Source of the DNA: an uncultured Alphaproteobacteria bacterium
Lineage (GTDB): Bacteria; Pseudomonadota; Alphaproteobacteria; Rhodobacterales; Rhodobacteraceae
Assembly (NCBI GenBank): GCA_902586855.1
Contig: CACIIZ010000006.1
Location: 1 to 49,314 of the forward strand
Length of the DNA stretch: 49,314 bases
Reading direction: 5' to 3'
Notes under the pieces: generated by a model
Seen by the model: the letters and a program-made list of their open reading frames with translations, nothing else
The model's database searches: none
Told to the model about the DNA's origin: nothing
Made by a program: the position numbers and the translations under genes
Shown here: positions 8,969 to 18,851 of the stretch, in pieces
Position numbering within the stretch: the first letter of the stretch is position 1
Layout of the letters: each line of letters begins with the position of its first letter

Positions 8969-10021
8969 ATGGGGACTAGGCTAAATACTATTTTAATCAT
9001 ATGTGTAACAACACTTCTAATCATAGGAGGTCTTTACTATTTGAACGATGTGCTACTACCGTTCATATTTGGGGCAGTGATGGCATATTTTCTTGATCCC
9101 GCTACAGACAAATTGGAAGAATATAAAATACCTAGAGTGGTGGCAGCCTCTATACTAATTACTTTCTCTCTGACAATTCTTCTAATGCTATCACTATTCA
9201 TATTCCCCATTTTTTTGAAACAGTTTTGGCAGCTTGTACAAATTCTGCCAAATTTTCATGATTGGCTATTATCCTTCAGTAAGACTTGGTGGGAAACTTT
9301 CTTCGGAGAAAAACTATTATTAACCAATGCCATGCAGTCTATCCGTGATGGGGTGCAGGAGAATCTTGGAACAGTCTTAGGGGGGGTTTTCACTTCCTCA
9401 ATTGCCTTAGTAAAGTTTATTACCAACACTCTAATCACTATTTTTGTTGCTTTTTACCTTCTTTTGGATTGGGACAGGTTGGTTGAGTTCGTCGCAAAAT
9501 TAATACCTTTAAGGCACAAGAAAACTTGGGATTTACTATTTTCAGAAATTGATAAAGTATTAGCCAATTTTTTTCGAGGACAAATAATTGTATGCGCTGT
9601 ATTAGCTCTCTATTACGGTATCACACTTATGTTTATCGGTCTTGATACAGGCCTAGTAATTGGATTTTTTGCTGGCCTAATTTCATTTATTCCATTTGTG
9701 GGGGCTATTCTAGGTGGAGGATTAGCTTTATTAGTCAGTTTGGTACAGTTTTGGAATACACCGACACTAATCATACTAGTTCTAGCAGTATTCATGATAG
9801 GCCAAGTTCTTGAAGGTAATTTCTTGACACCCAAATTGGTTGGAAAATCTATTGGAATTCACCCAGTATGGTTGATTTTTTCACTTACTTTTTTTGGAAG
9901 TATAGCCGGTTTTACGGGCCTATTATTCGCTGTTCCAATTATGGCGATATTGGGTGTTTTGATGCGCCACTACCTCAAGGAATATTTTTCTAGCAAATTT
10001 TATAGATCTGAGGGGTCTTAG
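8969..10021 (+). CDS. AI-2E family transporter (PerM/TqsA-like)
   Basis: This 350-residue inner-membrane protein has about seven or eight hydrophobic segments in the AI-2E transporter pattern: an N-terminal pair, a soluble middle part, then a run of helices with FIPFVGAILGGGLA and the C-terminal GQVLEGNFLTPKLVGKSIG box. Members include TqsA, which exports autoinducer-2, and PerM-like permeases, some of which act as sodium/proton antiporters. The substrate cannot be read from sequence. In many alphaproteobacteria this gene stands directly before hdaA, as here, where only three bases separate its stop from the hdaA TTG. Confidence 0.88.
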   Translation: MGTRLNTILIICVTTLLIIGGLYYLNDVLLPFIFGAVMAYFLDPATDKLEEYKIPRVVAASILITFSLTILLMLSLFIFPIFLKQFWQLVQILPNFHDWLLSFSKTWWETFFGEKLLLTNAMQSIRDGVQENLGTVLGGVFTSSIALVKFITNTLITIFVAFYLLLDWDRLVEFVAKLIPLRHKKTWDLLFSEIDKVLANFFRGQIIVCAVLALYYGITLMFIGLDTGLVIGFFAGLISFIPFVGAILGGGLALLVSLVQFWNTPTLIILVLAVFMIGQVLEGNFLTPKLVGKSIGIHPVWLIFSLTFFGSIAGFTGLLFAVPIMAILGVLMRHYLKEYFSSKFYRSEGS

Positions 10022-10024
10022 ATA

Positions 10025-10732
10025 TTGGAAACTCAATTGGCTCTTAATCTTAGTCGCCGCTTTACCCTTACGAGGGAAGTATATTATATCTCCGCAGCTA
10101 ACAGTTTGGCAATAAGGGCTCTGGATGATTGGACTTCTCGTTCTTCGCCTGGTCTTGTCATTATGGGGCCTAGATCTAGTGGAAAGACGCATTTAGCTTC
10201 GGTTTGGATGAATGAAACTGGTGCTGAAATATTGCAACTTGGTGAATTATACAAAGCAGATATAGACATGCTCTTGAAAAAAAAGTTCGTTGTTTTGGAA
10301 AATGTGAACAAACTTTCGCATTTTCGAAGGAATGAGCAAATTCAATTGGAAGAAAAGATATTACATATTTATAATTTCTGTTCATCTAGTGGTGGTAAGG
10401 TACTAATAACTGCCACTACTTTTCCAAAAAACTGGAATATCCTACTAAAGGATCTTCTATCCAGATTTATGTCATGTCAAATAGCAGAACTATGCTTGCC
10501 AGACGATAATTTACTAGCTGCTATAATTACAAAACAATTTGCCGATAGGCAAATAGTGGTTGCACCCAATGTCATAGAGTATGCTATTGCTAGAATGGAA
10601 AGATCTTTCTCATTTGCCAAGACATTGGTTGAAGACTTAGACTCTAAGGCTCTTTCGGTGAAAAAGCCTATTAGTAAGAAAATGGTTAATGATATAATTA
10701 TTAAGCTATGTTCAAAAGAATCAGAAATTTGA
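10025..10732 (+). CDS. hdaA: DnaA-related regulatory ATPase HdaA
   Basis: HdaA binds the beta sliding clamp and stimulates ATP hydrolysis by DnaA, which stops re-initiation of replication. The 235 residues contain an N-terminal clamp-binding box (QLALNL, residues 4-9), a Walker A site GPRSSGKTHL (48-57) and a degenerate Walker B near FVVLENVNKL. No DnaA-type DNA-binding domain IV follows. The start is TTG, with GAGGGG about 11 bases upstream inside the end of the transporter gene. Context between an AI-2E transporter and ppk fits HdaA. Confidence 0.88.
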   Translation: METQLALNLSRRFTLTREVYYISAANSLAIRALDDWTSRSSPGLVIMGPRSSGKTHLASVWMNETGAEILQLGELYKADIDMLLKKKFVVLENVNKLSHFRRNEQIQLEEKILHIYNFCSSSGGKVLITATTFPKNWNILLKDLLSRFMSCQIAELCLPDDNLLAAIITKQFADRQIVVAPNVIEYAIARMERSFSFAKTLVEDLDSKALSVKKPISKKMVNDIIIKLCSKESEI

Positions 10733-10749
10733 TTTTGGAGTAAACAGCA

Positions 10750-12945
10750 TTGAAAAAAAGAAATGATATTACTGCAGATTTTCTCAACAATAGTGATTAC
10801 AATATAGAGTTTCTTTCTGGTATAGATAAGTCCTCAGTTGAAAGATTTTTTAATCGTGAGTTGTCTTGGATAGCGTTCAATGATCGAGTTTTAGAAGAAG
10901 CCAGTAATGCTAAAGTTCCATTATTGGAGAGGGTAAGGTTTTTGGCCATATCCTCCGAAAACTTAGATGAATTTTATACAGTAAGGGTGGCTGGCTTGAA
11001 AGAAATGGTTAGGGGAAATATGTCTCGCCTGAGTATTGACGGGTTGTCGCCATCCGAGCAGATAGAAAAAATTGAAAAGTTGACTAAAGCCTTGATGCAA
11101 AGGCAACAGAAAATATGGAAAGATCTAGCAGAAGAACTTAAACTTTCTGGTATCAAAATTTTGGTGGAAAAGGATCTGAAACTGGCAGATTCAAGATCCT
11201 TAAAACAATATTTTATGGAGCAGGTTTTGCCGTTAATTACACCCCTTGCTATCGATCCAGCACATCCATTTCCTTTTATTGTTTCTGGGGGTTTTACCTT
11301 AGCAGTAAGATTGAAAAGATTAAACGACAATAATATTTTTGAAATGCTCATACCTATCCCATCACAGATACCACGATTTCATCGGTTGTCTAAGGGAAGA
11401 AACCAAGAGATAAGGTTTTTTCCATTAGAGAGCATCTTAGATAAATTTCTACCAATTTTATTTCCGGGCTACAAAGTCATAGGTAAATGTACTTTTAGAA
11501 TACTTAGAAATAGCGATTTAGAGGTGGAAGAAGAAGCTGAAGATTTAGTCAGGGAGTTTGAGACAGCTCTAAAAAAAAGACGCCGAGGGGATGTGGTTCG
11601 ATTAACAATTTCAAAAAATGCCCCTAAAGAATTATTTGATATGGTTACGAATTCTCTTAGCGTGTTACCCGAAGAAATAATTCAGATTGACGGTGTTATA
11701 GGCATGTCAGATCTTGCCGAGTTAGTTATTTCAGACAAACCGGATTTGCTTTGGAAGACGTTTAAACCTCGAAACCCTGAGCGGGTAGAGGAGAACAATG
11801 GGAATATTTTTTCAACTATCCGAAGGAAGGATATGTTACTGCATCATCCCTACGAAACTTTTGATGTCGTTGTAAGGTTTCTACAGCAAGCTGCGGGTGA
11901 TCCAGATGTTGTCGCTATTAGACAGACCCTTTATAGGACAAGTAAAAATAGCCCAATCGTCCAGGCTCTTTGCGAAGCAGCGGAAGCTGGTAAATCAGTC
12001 ACGGCACTAGTGGAATTGAGGGCCAGATTTGATGAAGCTGCGAATATTCATCAATCTCGGGCATTAGAGAGAGCAGGAGCACATGTGGTATATGGTTTCT
12101 TGGATCTTAAGACACATGCTAAGATTTCTGTAGTCGTCAGAAAAGAAGATAGAAAGCTTGTGTCTTATACACATTTTGGAACGGGAAACTATCATCCGAT
12201 AACTGCAAATTTTTACACGGATCTAAGTTTTTTTACCCGAGATCCCAGTCTTGCAAGGGATGCTACCAAGGTATTTAATTATATTTCAGGATACATCCAG
12301 CCAACAAATTTTGAAAATATTAGTTTGGCACCAGTTGATTTGAAGAAAACTATATTAGAGAATCTGGCTAATGAAATAAAGTGTGTGTCTGAAGGACTGG
12401 AAGCAAGGGCTTGGATTAAACTAAACTCATTAATTGAGAAGGAAGTCATTGATGCTATGTATGAAGCTAGTAACGCTGGGGTCAAGATTGATTTAGTTAT
12501 AAGAGGTATATGTGGATTGAGACCCGGTTTGAGGGGTCTTTCAGAAAACATAAGAGTTAAATCGATAGTTGGCAGGTTTTTGGAGCATTCGAGGATAGTT
12601 TGTTTTGGTAATGGTGCTGGCCTGCCTTCTCCCGATGCTAATGTCTATATTTCGTCAGCTGATTGGATGGATAGAAACTTGAATCGGAGAGTTGAAGTTT
12701 TGGTAAAGATTGAAAATCCTACAGTCAAGGCTCAGATAGTGAATCAAATCATGGCCGCAAATCTTAGAGACGAAGCACAATCCTGGGTTTTACAATCAAA
12801 TGGTTCCTATGCACGGGATAATAGCAACAACAAGAATAAATTTAGCTGCCATGACTTTTTTATGAAAAACCCCTCTCTTTCAGGCCGTGGACGGGCAGTA
12901 AAAAAATATCCTCCCCAACTTTTAATAGATCGTAAGGTAAATTGA
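10750..12945 (+). CDS. ppk: Polyphosphate kinase 1
   Basis: PPK1 makes inorganic polyphosphate from ATP. The 731-residue protein begins with the family N-terminal box FFNRELSWIAFNDRVLEEA. The two conserved histidines are present: H456 in THAKISVVV, which fits the phosphohistidine, and H613 in FLEHSRIVCF. The segment GLRPGLRGLSENIRVKSIVG is diagnostic. The start is TTG with GGAG about 10 bases upstream. ppx follows after 52 bases, so synthesis and breakdown of polyphosphate are encoded together. Confidence 0.96.
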   Translation: MKKRNDITADFLNNSDYNIEFLSGIDKSSVERFFNRELSWIAFNDRVLEEASNAKVPLLERVRFLAISSENLDEFYTVRVAGLKEMVRGNMSRLSIDGLSPSEQIEKIEKLTKALMQRQQKIWKDLAEELKLSGIKILVEKDLKLADSRSLKQYFMEQVLPLITPLAIDPAHPFPFIVSGGFTLAVRLKRLNDNNIFEMLIPIPSQIPRFHRLSKGRNQEIRFFPLESILDKFLPILFPGYKVIGKCTFRILRNSDLEVEEEAEDLVREFETALKKRRRGDVVRLTISKNAPKELFDMVTNSLSVLPEEIIQIDGVIGMSDLAELVISDKPDLLWKTFKPRNPERVEENNGNIFSTIRRKDMLLHHPYETFDVVVRFLQQAAGDPDVVAIRQTLYRTSKNSPIVQALCEAAEAGKSVTALVELRARFDEAANIHQSRALERAGAHVVYGFLDLKTHAKISVVVRKEDRKLVSYTHFGTGNYHPITANFYTDLSFFTRDPSLARDATKVFNYISGYIQPTNFENISLAPVDLKKTILENLANEIKCVSEGLEARAWIKLNSLIEKEVIDAMYEASNAGVKIDLVIRGICGLRPGLRGLSENIRVKSIVGRFLEHSRIVCFGNGAGLPSPDANVYISSADWMDRNLNRRVEVLVKIENPTVKAQIVNQIMAANLRDEAQSWVLQSNGSYARDNSNNKNKFSCHDFFMKNPSLSGRGRAVKKYPPQLLIDRKVN

Positions 12946-12997
12946 GGTTCAAAGGTCTTTTGCTGTGGACGGTCTTTAAAATTGCTGGATATCCATC

Positions 12998-14506
12998 ATG
13001 AGAAAACCCAAGAAAAAGATCATCAATAGGAGTATATTATCCCGAACAGGTATAATTGATATTGGATCAAATACCGTCAGACTGGTTGTTTTTGAAGGTG
13101 CATCAAGAGCGCCTAGATATTTTTATAATGAGAAGGCAAACTGTGGGTTGGGGATTGATTTGCGTCAGACAGGTCGTTTGAATCCAAAGGGAGTCAAAAA
13201 AACAATCCAAACCCTGAGACGTTTCATATCTATCATGAGTGGTATGAAATTAAAACAAGTGCACTTTGTTGCAACAGCAGCTGTAAGAGACGCAGCAGAT
13301 GGTTTTCAATTTGTGAGCCAGATTGAGAGGCAGTTTAGGATTAAAATTTGGGTAGTTTCGGGTGAAGAGGAAGGTATTTTAGCAGCTTCCGGGGTATTAA
13401 TGGGGTGGCCAGAAGCTTCTGGTATTGTATGTGACATTGGTGGTTCTTCTCTAGAACTAGCGCACTTGAGGAATGGTCTGATTCATAAATCTCAGTCATT
13501 TCAACTAGGGCCACTCGCACTCAATGATTTTAACCGATTTGGTAATACAAACGCTGTTTACATTGAGGAAAATTTATCCGTCACAAAGCAGGAATTCCCT
13601 GATTCAGTTCAAGATCTTTTCTTAGTTGGTGGTTGCTGGAGAGCTCTAGCTCGAATACACATGAGCAGGAAAGATTATCCGCTAAAGGTTCTACAAGGAT
13701 ATCGGGTTTCTGTTCAGTCGTTGAATGACACTTTGGGTTTTGTTTTGTCCTCCAAAACAAGGACATTGTCTAAGATTAGCTCGTCGTCCAGGGAAAGGCT
13801 AGAACTGTTACCAAATGCCATTTGTGTACTAAAGGCTCTAATATATCGTTTTAAACCAGAAAATGTGGTTTTCTCCGGTTATGGAATACGTGAAGGTGTA
13901 TGTTATAAACAGTTTAGTCCAGGAATAAGACAAATGCATCCCTTACTTGAGGCCTGCAAATATTTGGAAACTAATAGGGCTCGTTTCCCAGGTTTTGGTG
14001 AGGTTCTTTACGGCTGGTTGCGTCCGATTTTTGCTAATCTTACAAGGAATGAGGAAACGTTGTATCTTGCTGCATGTTACCTTCACGATACTATTTGGCA
14101 AGCACATCCGGATTACCGACCTCAAGTTTGTTTTGAAACGGTTACCGGAGCGAATCTTGGAGGTATTGATCATGAAGGTCGGGTATTTCTAGCCCTTTCC
14201 TTAATGTCTCGGTATAAAACAGCAAATTTCAAGGGTATCAACGAAGATATCTTGGAGCTTTTAGACGAAAAAACCATCGGAAAAGCAATGATTCTAGGGG
14301 CCGTTATGAGACTAGGATCCATGTTATCTGTGGCCGTATCATCGAATTTGAAAAAAACCAGAATATTTCTCCAAGAGAACAATATATGTCTTTGCTTAAA
14401 AGAAAAGGACTATTTCTTGGGTGAAGCCGTTGAGAAGCGATTAAACCATTTGGGGTACTTGATGGGTTTAAATCCAAAAATAATTCTTGAACGAGATACT
14501 TTCTGA
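12998..14506 (+). CDS. ppx: Exopolyphosphatase (Ppx/GppA family)
   Basis: The protein belongs to the Ppx/GppA phosphatases, which release phosphate from polyphosphate or hydrolyse pppGpp. The N-terminal ASKHA fold is clear: IIDIGSNTVRLVVFEG (about 19-34), then FVATAAVRDAADG, SGEEEGILAASG and the second phosphate loop VCDIGGSSLELA. A C-terminal helical region contains a partial HD-like segment (ACYLHDTIW). The 502 residues match the long form. Position just after ppk supports exopolyphosphatase over a purely GppA role. Confidence 0.93.
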   Translation: MRKPKKKIINRSILSRTGIIDIGSNTVRLVVFEGASRAPRYFYNEKANCGLGIDLRQTGRLNPKGVKKTIQTLRRFISIMSGMKLKQVHFVATAAVRDAADGFQFVSQIERQFRIKIWVVSGEEEGILAASGVLMGWPEASGIVCDIGGSSLELAHLRNGLIHKSQSFQLGPLALNDFNRFGNTNAVYIEENLSVTKQEFPDSVQDLFLVGGCWRALARIHMSRKDYPLKVLQGYRVSVQSLNDTLGFVLSSKTRTLSKISSSSRERLELLPNAICVLKALIYRFKPENVVFSGYGIREGVCYKQFSPGIRQMHPLLEACKYLETNRARFPGFGEVLYGWLRPIFANLTRNEETLYLAACYLHDTIWQAHPDYRPQVCFETVTGANLGGIDHEGRVFLALSLMSRYKTANFKGINEDILELLDEKTIGKAMILGAVMRLGSMLSVAVSSNLKKTRIFLQENNICLCLKEKDYFLGEAVEKRLNHLGYLMGLNPKIILERDTF

Positions 14507-14587
14507 CACTATACGCTAGTTGTGACTTCTAGCAGTTCTCAACTTAATAATCTGTTTTATGACCTTTTATAAATTCTGGAATCCAGT

Positions 14588-15922
14588 ATGTATTTGACAA
14601 AGTATTTTTTACCAATCTTAAAGGAAAATCCGTCTGAAGCTCAGATAACGAGTCATCGCCTAATGTTAAGATCAGGAATGATAAAGCAGTCCTCAGCAGG
14701 TATCTATTCATGGTTACCTTTGGGGTTGAAGGTACTGAAGAAAATAGAGCAGATTGTAATTGAGGAGCAAGTGGCAGCAGGGCATATCCCCATCCTCATG
14801 CCAACTATTCAACCAGCTGATTTGTGGAAAGAGAGTGGTAGGTTGAATGATTACGGGAGTGAGATGCTCAGAATTGAGGATAGGCATGGTAGAGGTATGC
14901 TATATGGACCTACGAATGAGGAGTTGGTTACGGATATTTTTAGATCCCATATTACTAGCTACAAAGATCTTCCAAAAACCTTATTTCATATTCAGTGGAA
15001 ATTCCGTGATGAAGTTCGCCCAAGGTTTGGGGTCATGCGAGGTAGAGAATTTTTTATGAAAGATGGTTATAGCTTTGACATGGATAGAGAATCGGCCATT
15101 CACTCCTATAATAGGCACATGATAAGCTACCTTCGCACGTACGAAAGATTGGGCTTGCAGGCAATTCCTATGAAGGCAGATACTGGTCCTATAGGTGGTG
15201 ATTATAGTCATGAATTCTTGGTTCTAGCTGAAACAGGAGAAAGTGAGGTGTTCTACGATAAGAAAGTCACCGATTCATCTTTAGGCGAAAGAAAAATAGA
15301 TTATTCAGATAAACAGGGTATTGCTGCAATTGTAGAAAGTTTTACTCAACCTTATGCTAGAACTGATGAAACGCATGACCAAAATCTTTTTAATAAATTA
15401 CCCCCTGAGAGAAGGTTATCAGCTCGAGGTATCGAGGTAGGCCAAATCTTCTATTTTGGTACAAAATATTCTGAATCAATGAATGCTGAGATAGTCTTAC
15501 CTGATGGAAAACGTACTTTCGTAGAGATGGGCAGTCATGGGATAGGTGTGTCCAGACTTGTTGGTGCATTGATCGAGGCTAATCACGATGATCTTGGAAT
15601 AATTTGGCCAACCCCGGTCGCGCCATTTCTTGCAGTAATCATTAACTTAAAACATGGCGATAAAAAGACAGAAAAAGTATGTGAGAAAATTTATGAAAAT
15701 TTGGTCTCTGCGGGATTAGATGTACTTTACGATGATAGAGATGAAAGAGTTGGCGTCAAGTTTGCTACTATGGATTTAATAGGAATTCCTTGGCAAATTA
15801 TTGTTGGTCCTAGGGATTTGTCTGAAGGTTTTATAGAGTTGAAGTTTAGAAAAGATGGGAAAAGGACAAGAATTTCATTTTCTGATTGCTCTAGCGAATT
15901 ATTAAACGCACTTAGAGTATAA
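14588..15922 (+). CDS. proS: Prolyl-tRNA synthetase, short form
   Basis: ProS charges tRNA-Pro with proline. Class II signatures are visible: [33 protein letters not shown] and the motif 3 segment [10 protein letters not shown], followed by an anticodon-binding domain (about 345-444). At 444 residues it is far shorter than E. coli ProS (about 570). The middle runs from the motif 2 region to motif 3 without the inserted editing domain. This short type is usual in alphaproteobacteria, where a free-standing deacylase may edit Ala-tRNA-Pro; none is seen in the window. Confidence 0.96.
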   Translation: MYLTKYFLPILKENPSEAQITSHRLMLRSGMIKQSSAGIYSWLPLGLKVLKKIEQIVIEEQVAAGHIPILMPTIQPADLWKESGRLNDYGSEMLRIEDRHGRGMLYGPTNEELVTDIFRSHITSYKDLPKTLFHIQWKFRDEVRPRFGVMRGREFFMKDGYSFDMDRESAIHSYNRHMISYLRTYERLGLQAIPMKADTGPIGGDYSHEFLVLAETGESEVFYDKKVTDSSLGERKIDYSDKQGIAAIVESFTQPYARTDETHDQNLFNKLPPERRLSARGIEVGQIFYFGTKYSESMNAEIVLPDGKRTFVEMGSHGIGVSRLVGALIEANHDDLGIIWPTPVAPFLAVIINLKHGDKKTEKVCEKIYENLVSAGLDVLYDDRDERVGVKFATMDLIGIPWQIIVGPRDLSEGFIELKFRKDGKRTRISFSDCSSELLNALRV

Positions 15923-15944
15923 GTTACGTTCAATTGAGAGAGGG

Positions 15945-17264
15945 ATGATTGATTTGGCGAGTGATGATATCAATAGTGCGGACTCTTTGAAAAGGCCACT
16001 ACCATTTTCAAAATTAGAAATTTTAATAGCCTGGCGATATTTGAGAGCAAAAAGGCGAGAAGGTGGGGTTTCTACTATTGCTTGGTATTCTTTCCTTGGA
16101 GTGATGTTAGGTGTTGCTACGTTGATAGTAGTCCAAGCCGTAATGGTTGGGTTTAAGGAGGAGTTCACAGATCGAATTATTGGAGCAAATCCTCATGTTA
16201 TTGTTCAAATGAAGAAAAAAATGGGAGCTTCTGAATCTTTTGATACAGAAAAAGCTGAATTTATTCAGGAAATTCTCAAGGAGAGAAAAACACTAAGTGC
16301 TATCTATCCTATAATTGCAGGTCAGGTCATGGCAGCTAAAAACGGTAGATATTCTGGACTACAAGTTATCGGAATTAAGAGATCTGACTTGGGGAGAATT
16401 GAATTGATTTCATTGCCCGAAAAGAAGATGGGAAGTTTAGATGAATTTGGCGAAGGAATAGCCATTGGCTGGGGAGTAGCCAGAGATCTTGATCTGAAAA
16501 TAGGAGATAGTTTGCGACTGATCTCACCCGATGGTCTCAAAACGCTTTTCGGTACTACACCACGTGTTTCTGATTTTAAGGTCAGTTATATATTTAGCGT
16601 TGGAAGATATGATATTGATAAGTTTAGACTATATATGCCTCTTGAGGAGGCTCAAAATTTCTTTAATAAGAAAGACAAAATAGACCAGATAAATGTTTTA
16701 GTCCCTGACCCTCATTCTGTAAGTCAGGTCAAAATGGAGCTCCAGAGGAATCTTGGTTTTAAATATACTATCTGGACTTGGAAAGATATTTCGGGAGCGT
16801 TCCTAGCTGCTTTAGACGTAGAAAGAAGGGTCATGTTTATCATATTATCCTTGGTTGTTTTGATAGCGGCATTGAACATAGTTTCTGGATTAGTAATGCT
16901 TGTCAAAAATAAGGGTAAAGACATCGGTATTTTGCGCACCATGGGACTAGAACAAAATTCAATAATGAGGATTTTTATTCTTTGTGGTTCCTTTATTGGA
17001 ATTCTTGGATCCATTTCTGGAGTTATTCTTGGTGTTTCATTTGCTTATTATTTGCCAGAACTCCAATACTTTATTGAGGAAATTTTGGGTAAGGAAATTT
17101 GGAACCCTGAATTACGGTTTCTAACGGAAGTTCCAGTAAGAGTGAGGTTTTCTGATGTTTTATATGTAAGCGTAGTTGCATTAATGTTATCTATCTTCGT
17201 GACAATAATTCCAGCACGGAACGCGGCAGGATTAGACCCAGTGGAGGCACTGAGGCATGAATAA
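15945..17264 (+). CDS. lolC: Lipoprotein-releasing ABC transporter permease (LolC/E type)
   Basis: This inner-membrane permease hands outer-membrane lipoproteins to LolA. The 439 residues show the LolC/E/MacB layout: a cytoplasmic lead with IAWRYLRAKRREGGVSTIAW, one membrane helix (about 45-65), a large periplasmic domain, then three helices in the last third with the coupling segment GKDIGILRTMG. It ends with PARNAAGLDPVEALRHE. Only one such permease gene is present before lolD, in contrast to the lolCDE order of enterobacteria. It would act as a homodimer unless a second copy lies elsewhere. The last 8 bases overlap lolD. Confidence 0.92.
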   Translation: MIDLASDDINSADSLKRPLPFSKLEILIAWRYLRAKRREGGVSTIAWYSFLGVMLGVATLIVVQAVMVGFKEEFTDRIIGANPHVIVQMKKKMGASESFDTEKAEFIQEILKERKTLSAIYPIIAGQVMAAKNGRYSGLQVIGIKRSDLGRIELISLPEKKMGSLDEFGEGIAIGWGVARDLDLKIGDSLRLISPDGLKTLFGTTPRVSDFKVSYIFSVGRYDIDKFRLYMPLEEAQNFFNKKDKIDQINVLVPDPHSVSQVKMELQRNLGFKYTIWTWKDISGAFLAALDVERRVMFIILSLVVLIAALNIVSGLVMLVKNKGKDIGILRTMGLEQNSIMRIFILCGSFIGILGSISGVILGVSFAYYLPELQYFIEEILGKEIWNPELRFLTEVPVRVRFSDVLYVSVVALMLSIFVTIIPARNAAGLDPVEALRHE

Positions 17265-17943
17265 TGCTTTAGTCCTAGAGTTATTTGATTTGAAGAAATC
17301 CTTCAGTCTTGATGGTCGCAAACAAACAAAAATATTCGATGGAGTTCAACTAACTCTTAAGAAATCTGAGTTGGTTGGAATTATTGCTCCTTCAGGGACT
17401 GGAAAAACATCGTTGCTAAATATATCTGGCTTATTAGATCAACCGACAGGAGGCTCGGTGAGGGTTTTGGGTCAAGAGACTGGGAAATTAACAACGGAAA
17501 GAAGAAATTCTATTAGGAGAAATCACATTGGATTTGTATTCCAATCAAGTAATTTGTTGAACGAATTCAGTGCGATTGAAAATGTGGCTTTATCGAGGAT
17601 CATAAAAGGGTTTAATTTCAAAGACTCTTTGAAGTATTCGAGAAATTTACTTTCAAGGGTAGGATTAGAAAACCGACTACATCACAAACCACTAGAACTA
17701 TCTGGAGGGGAGCAGCAGAGAATCGCTATTTGTAGAGCCATGGCAAATGATCCTAAACTTCTCTTAGCTGATGAGCCAACGGGTAATTTGGACTATGAAA
17801 ATTCCATATTAGTTTTTGACCTTCTGCTTTCGTTGGTAAAACAAAAGAAAGTTTCCGCTTTGGTCGCCACACATAATCTAGAATTGATAAAAAGAATGGA
17901 TCGCGTGCTGAAATTAACAAAAACTGGCCTGGTTAATTTATAA
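17257..17943 (+). CDS. lolD: Lipoprotein-releasing ABC transporter ATPase LolD
   Basis: LolD drives lipoprotein release with the membrane partner encoded just upstream. The 228 residues contain a complete ABC ATPase: Walker A APSGTGKTS, Q-loop FVFQSSNLL, signature LSGGEQQRIAICRAM, Walker B LLLADEPTGNLD and H-loop ATHN. The start overlaps the permease gene by 8 bases, which implies coupled translation. The gene ends one base from the convergent M48-like gene, and both stop codons sit inside an all-AT 16-base palindrome at 17933-17948. Confidence 0.95.
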   Translation: MNNALVLELFDLKKSFSLDGRKQTKIFDGVQLTLKKSELVGIIAPSGTGKTSLLNISGLLDQPTGGSVRVLGQETGKLTTERRNSIRRNHIGFVFQSSNLLNEFSAIENVALSRIIKGFNFKDSLKYSRNLLSRVGLENRLHHKPLELSGGEQQRIAICRAMANDPKLLLADEPTGNLDYENSILVFDLLLSLVKQKKVSALVATHNLELIKRMDRVLKLTKTGLVNL

Positions 17944-17944
17944 A

Positions 17945-18832
17945 TTAATTTAGGCATGAATTTCTAATATTGATCCACTCCTCATCACTAACTCTGACAT
18001 TAGTTTTTGTGAAAATAGATTGGTCATAGAGCGATATCAGATAATTATCCAGTTGCAAGTTAAATTGTACTGTCATTCCAAGAGCATAGCCAAGAAGAGT
18101 ACGTAGTTTCTGTCTTTGCAAAAACTCTATAAAGACTCTCCTTTTTTCATAAGACTTAAGGGCGATACTCAAAAGGAGTTCAAATTTCTCATAGGATCCC
18201 TTATGTTGAAACCAGTCAAACGGGATTATAATGATCCCTCCAGGAAGTATTAAGGGTGAGCTTAGAGATGTTTTTGTAATAGATATATCTATTCCAGTTA
18301 CTACGCCATGTTTCTTTATAAGCTTATTTTCTACTGCTTTTGTTTCTTTCTGTTTTGGACATGTATTTCTAATCAAGTTCTCATTTTCTAGCAATTTTTG
18401 GATGAAAACATACTCGTGATTGGGTTTTATGATATCAAGGGTCACAGTCCTTAGAATATTTGGTAAAAAAAAGAAAAATAACATAATAAGGATCGAGCCA
18501 GTTATTATTATGAAGTGGTGAAATTTCAAAAGTTTACCACTAGGGGATTTTCCTTTGCCACAAATAATGGCCAGAGCTTCGATCATTGCTTCATCTTGTA
18601 TGATCAATTCTTCTTGTCTCTCTGTTCCAGGACTAAATCTGGCCTCTATCTCATTTTTTTCTATCATTACTATGGAATTGAGATCCCAATGATTAAGTGG
18701 GATTTCATTGTTATCTGACATTATGATGGATGATTTGCCGAAAGAAACTATTACTTCTTTAGGAGGGCTTCCTTTTGCATCGATCCAAAAGCCCTTGGAT
18801 TCTAATATTGTATATTTTTTTATTGCAGTCAT
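17945..18832 (-). CDS. M48-like membrane protein lacking the HExxH zinc site
   Basis: The 295 residues match, from memory, the layout of alphaproteobacterial M48 peptidases that carry an N-terminal DUF7092-like domain. Residues 8-90 form that domain, with a turn near NEIPLNHWDL. One membrane helix spans about 105-126. A periplasmic part then shows LILPGG (194-199), the segment that in active members (ALPGG) lies about 25-30 residues before HExxH. At the expected place the protein reads ALKSYEKRR (224-232): both zinc histidines and the catalytic glutamate are gone. No later glutamate ligand is obvious and the end is early. The frame is open and well formed, so this is either a pseudoprotease or a gene early in decay. 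It lies 19 bases after the acyl-CoA ligase gene on the same strand. Confidence 0.6.
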   Translation of the reverse strand: MTAIKKYTILESKGFWIDAKGSPPKEVIVSFGKSSIIMSDNNEIPLNHWDLNSIVMIEKNEIEARFSPGTERQEELIIQDEAMIEALAIICGKGKSPSGKLLKFHHFIIITGSILIMLFFFFLPNILRTVTLDIIKPNHEYVFIQKLLENENLIRNTCPKQKETKAVENKLIKKHGVVTGIDISITKTSLSSPLILPGGIIIIPFDWFQHKGSYEKFELLLSIALKSYEKRRVFIEFLQRQKLRTLLGYALGMTVQFNLQLDNYLISLYDQSIFTKTNVRVSDEEWINIRNSCLN

Positions 18833-18851
18833 TAGAGGCAGTTTTTAGATG

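Noticed and set aside
17257-17943. Ala instead of Gly at the front of the LolD Walker A motif (APSGTGKTS)
   Set aside because: The first position of the P-loop in LolD of alphaproteobacteria is, as I recall, often Ala. The rest of the motif is intact, so this is not a defect.
17933-17948. Perfect 16-base palindrome at the lolD/M48-like junction
   Set aside because: It consists only of A and T and is made from the two facing stop codons and their flanks, so it carries little information.
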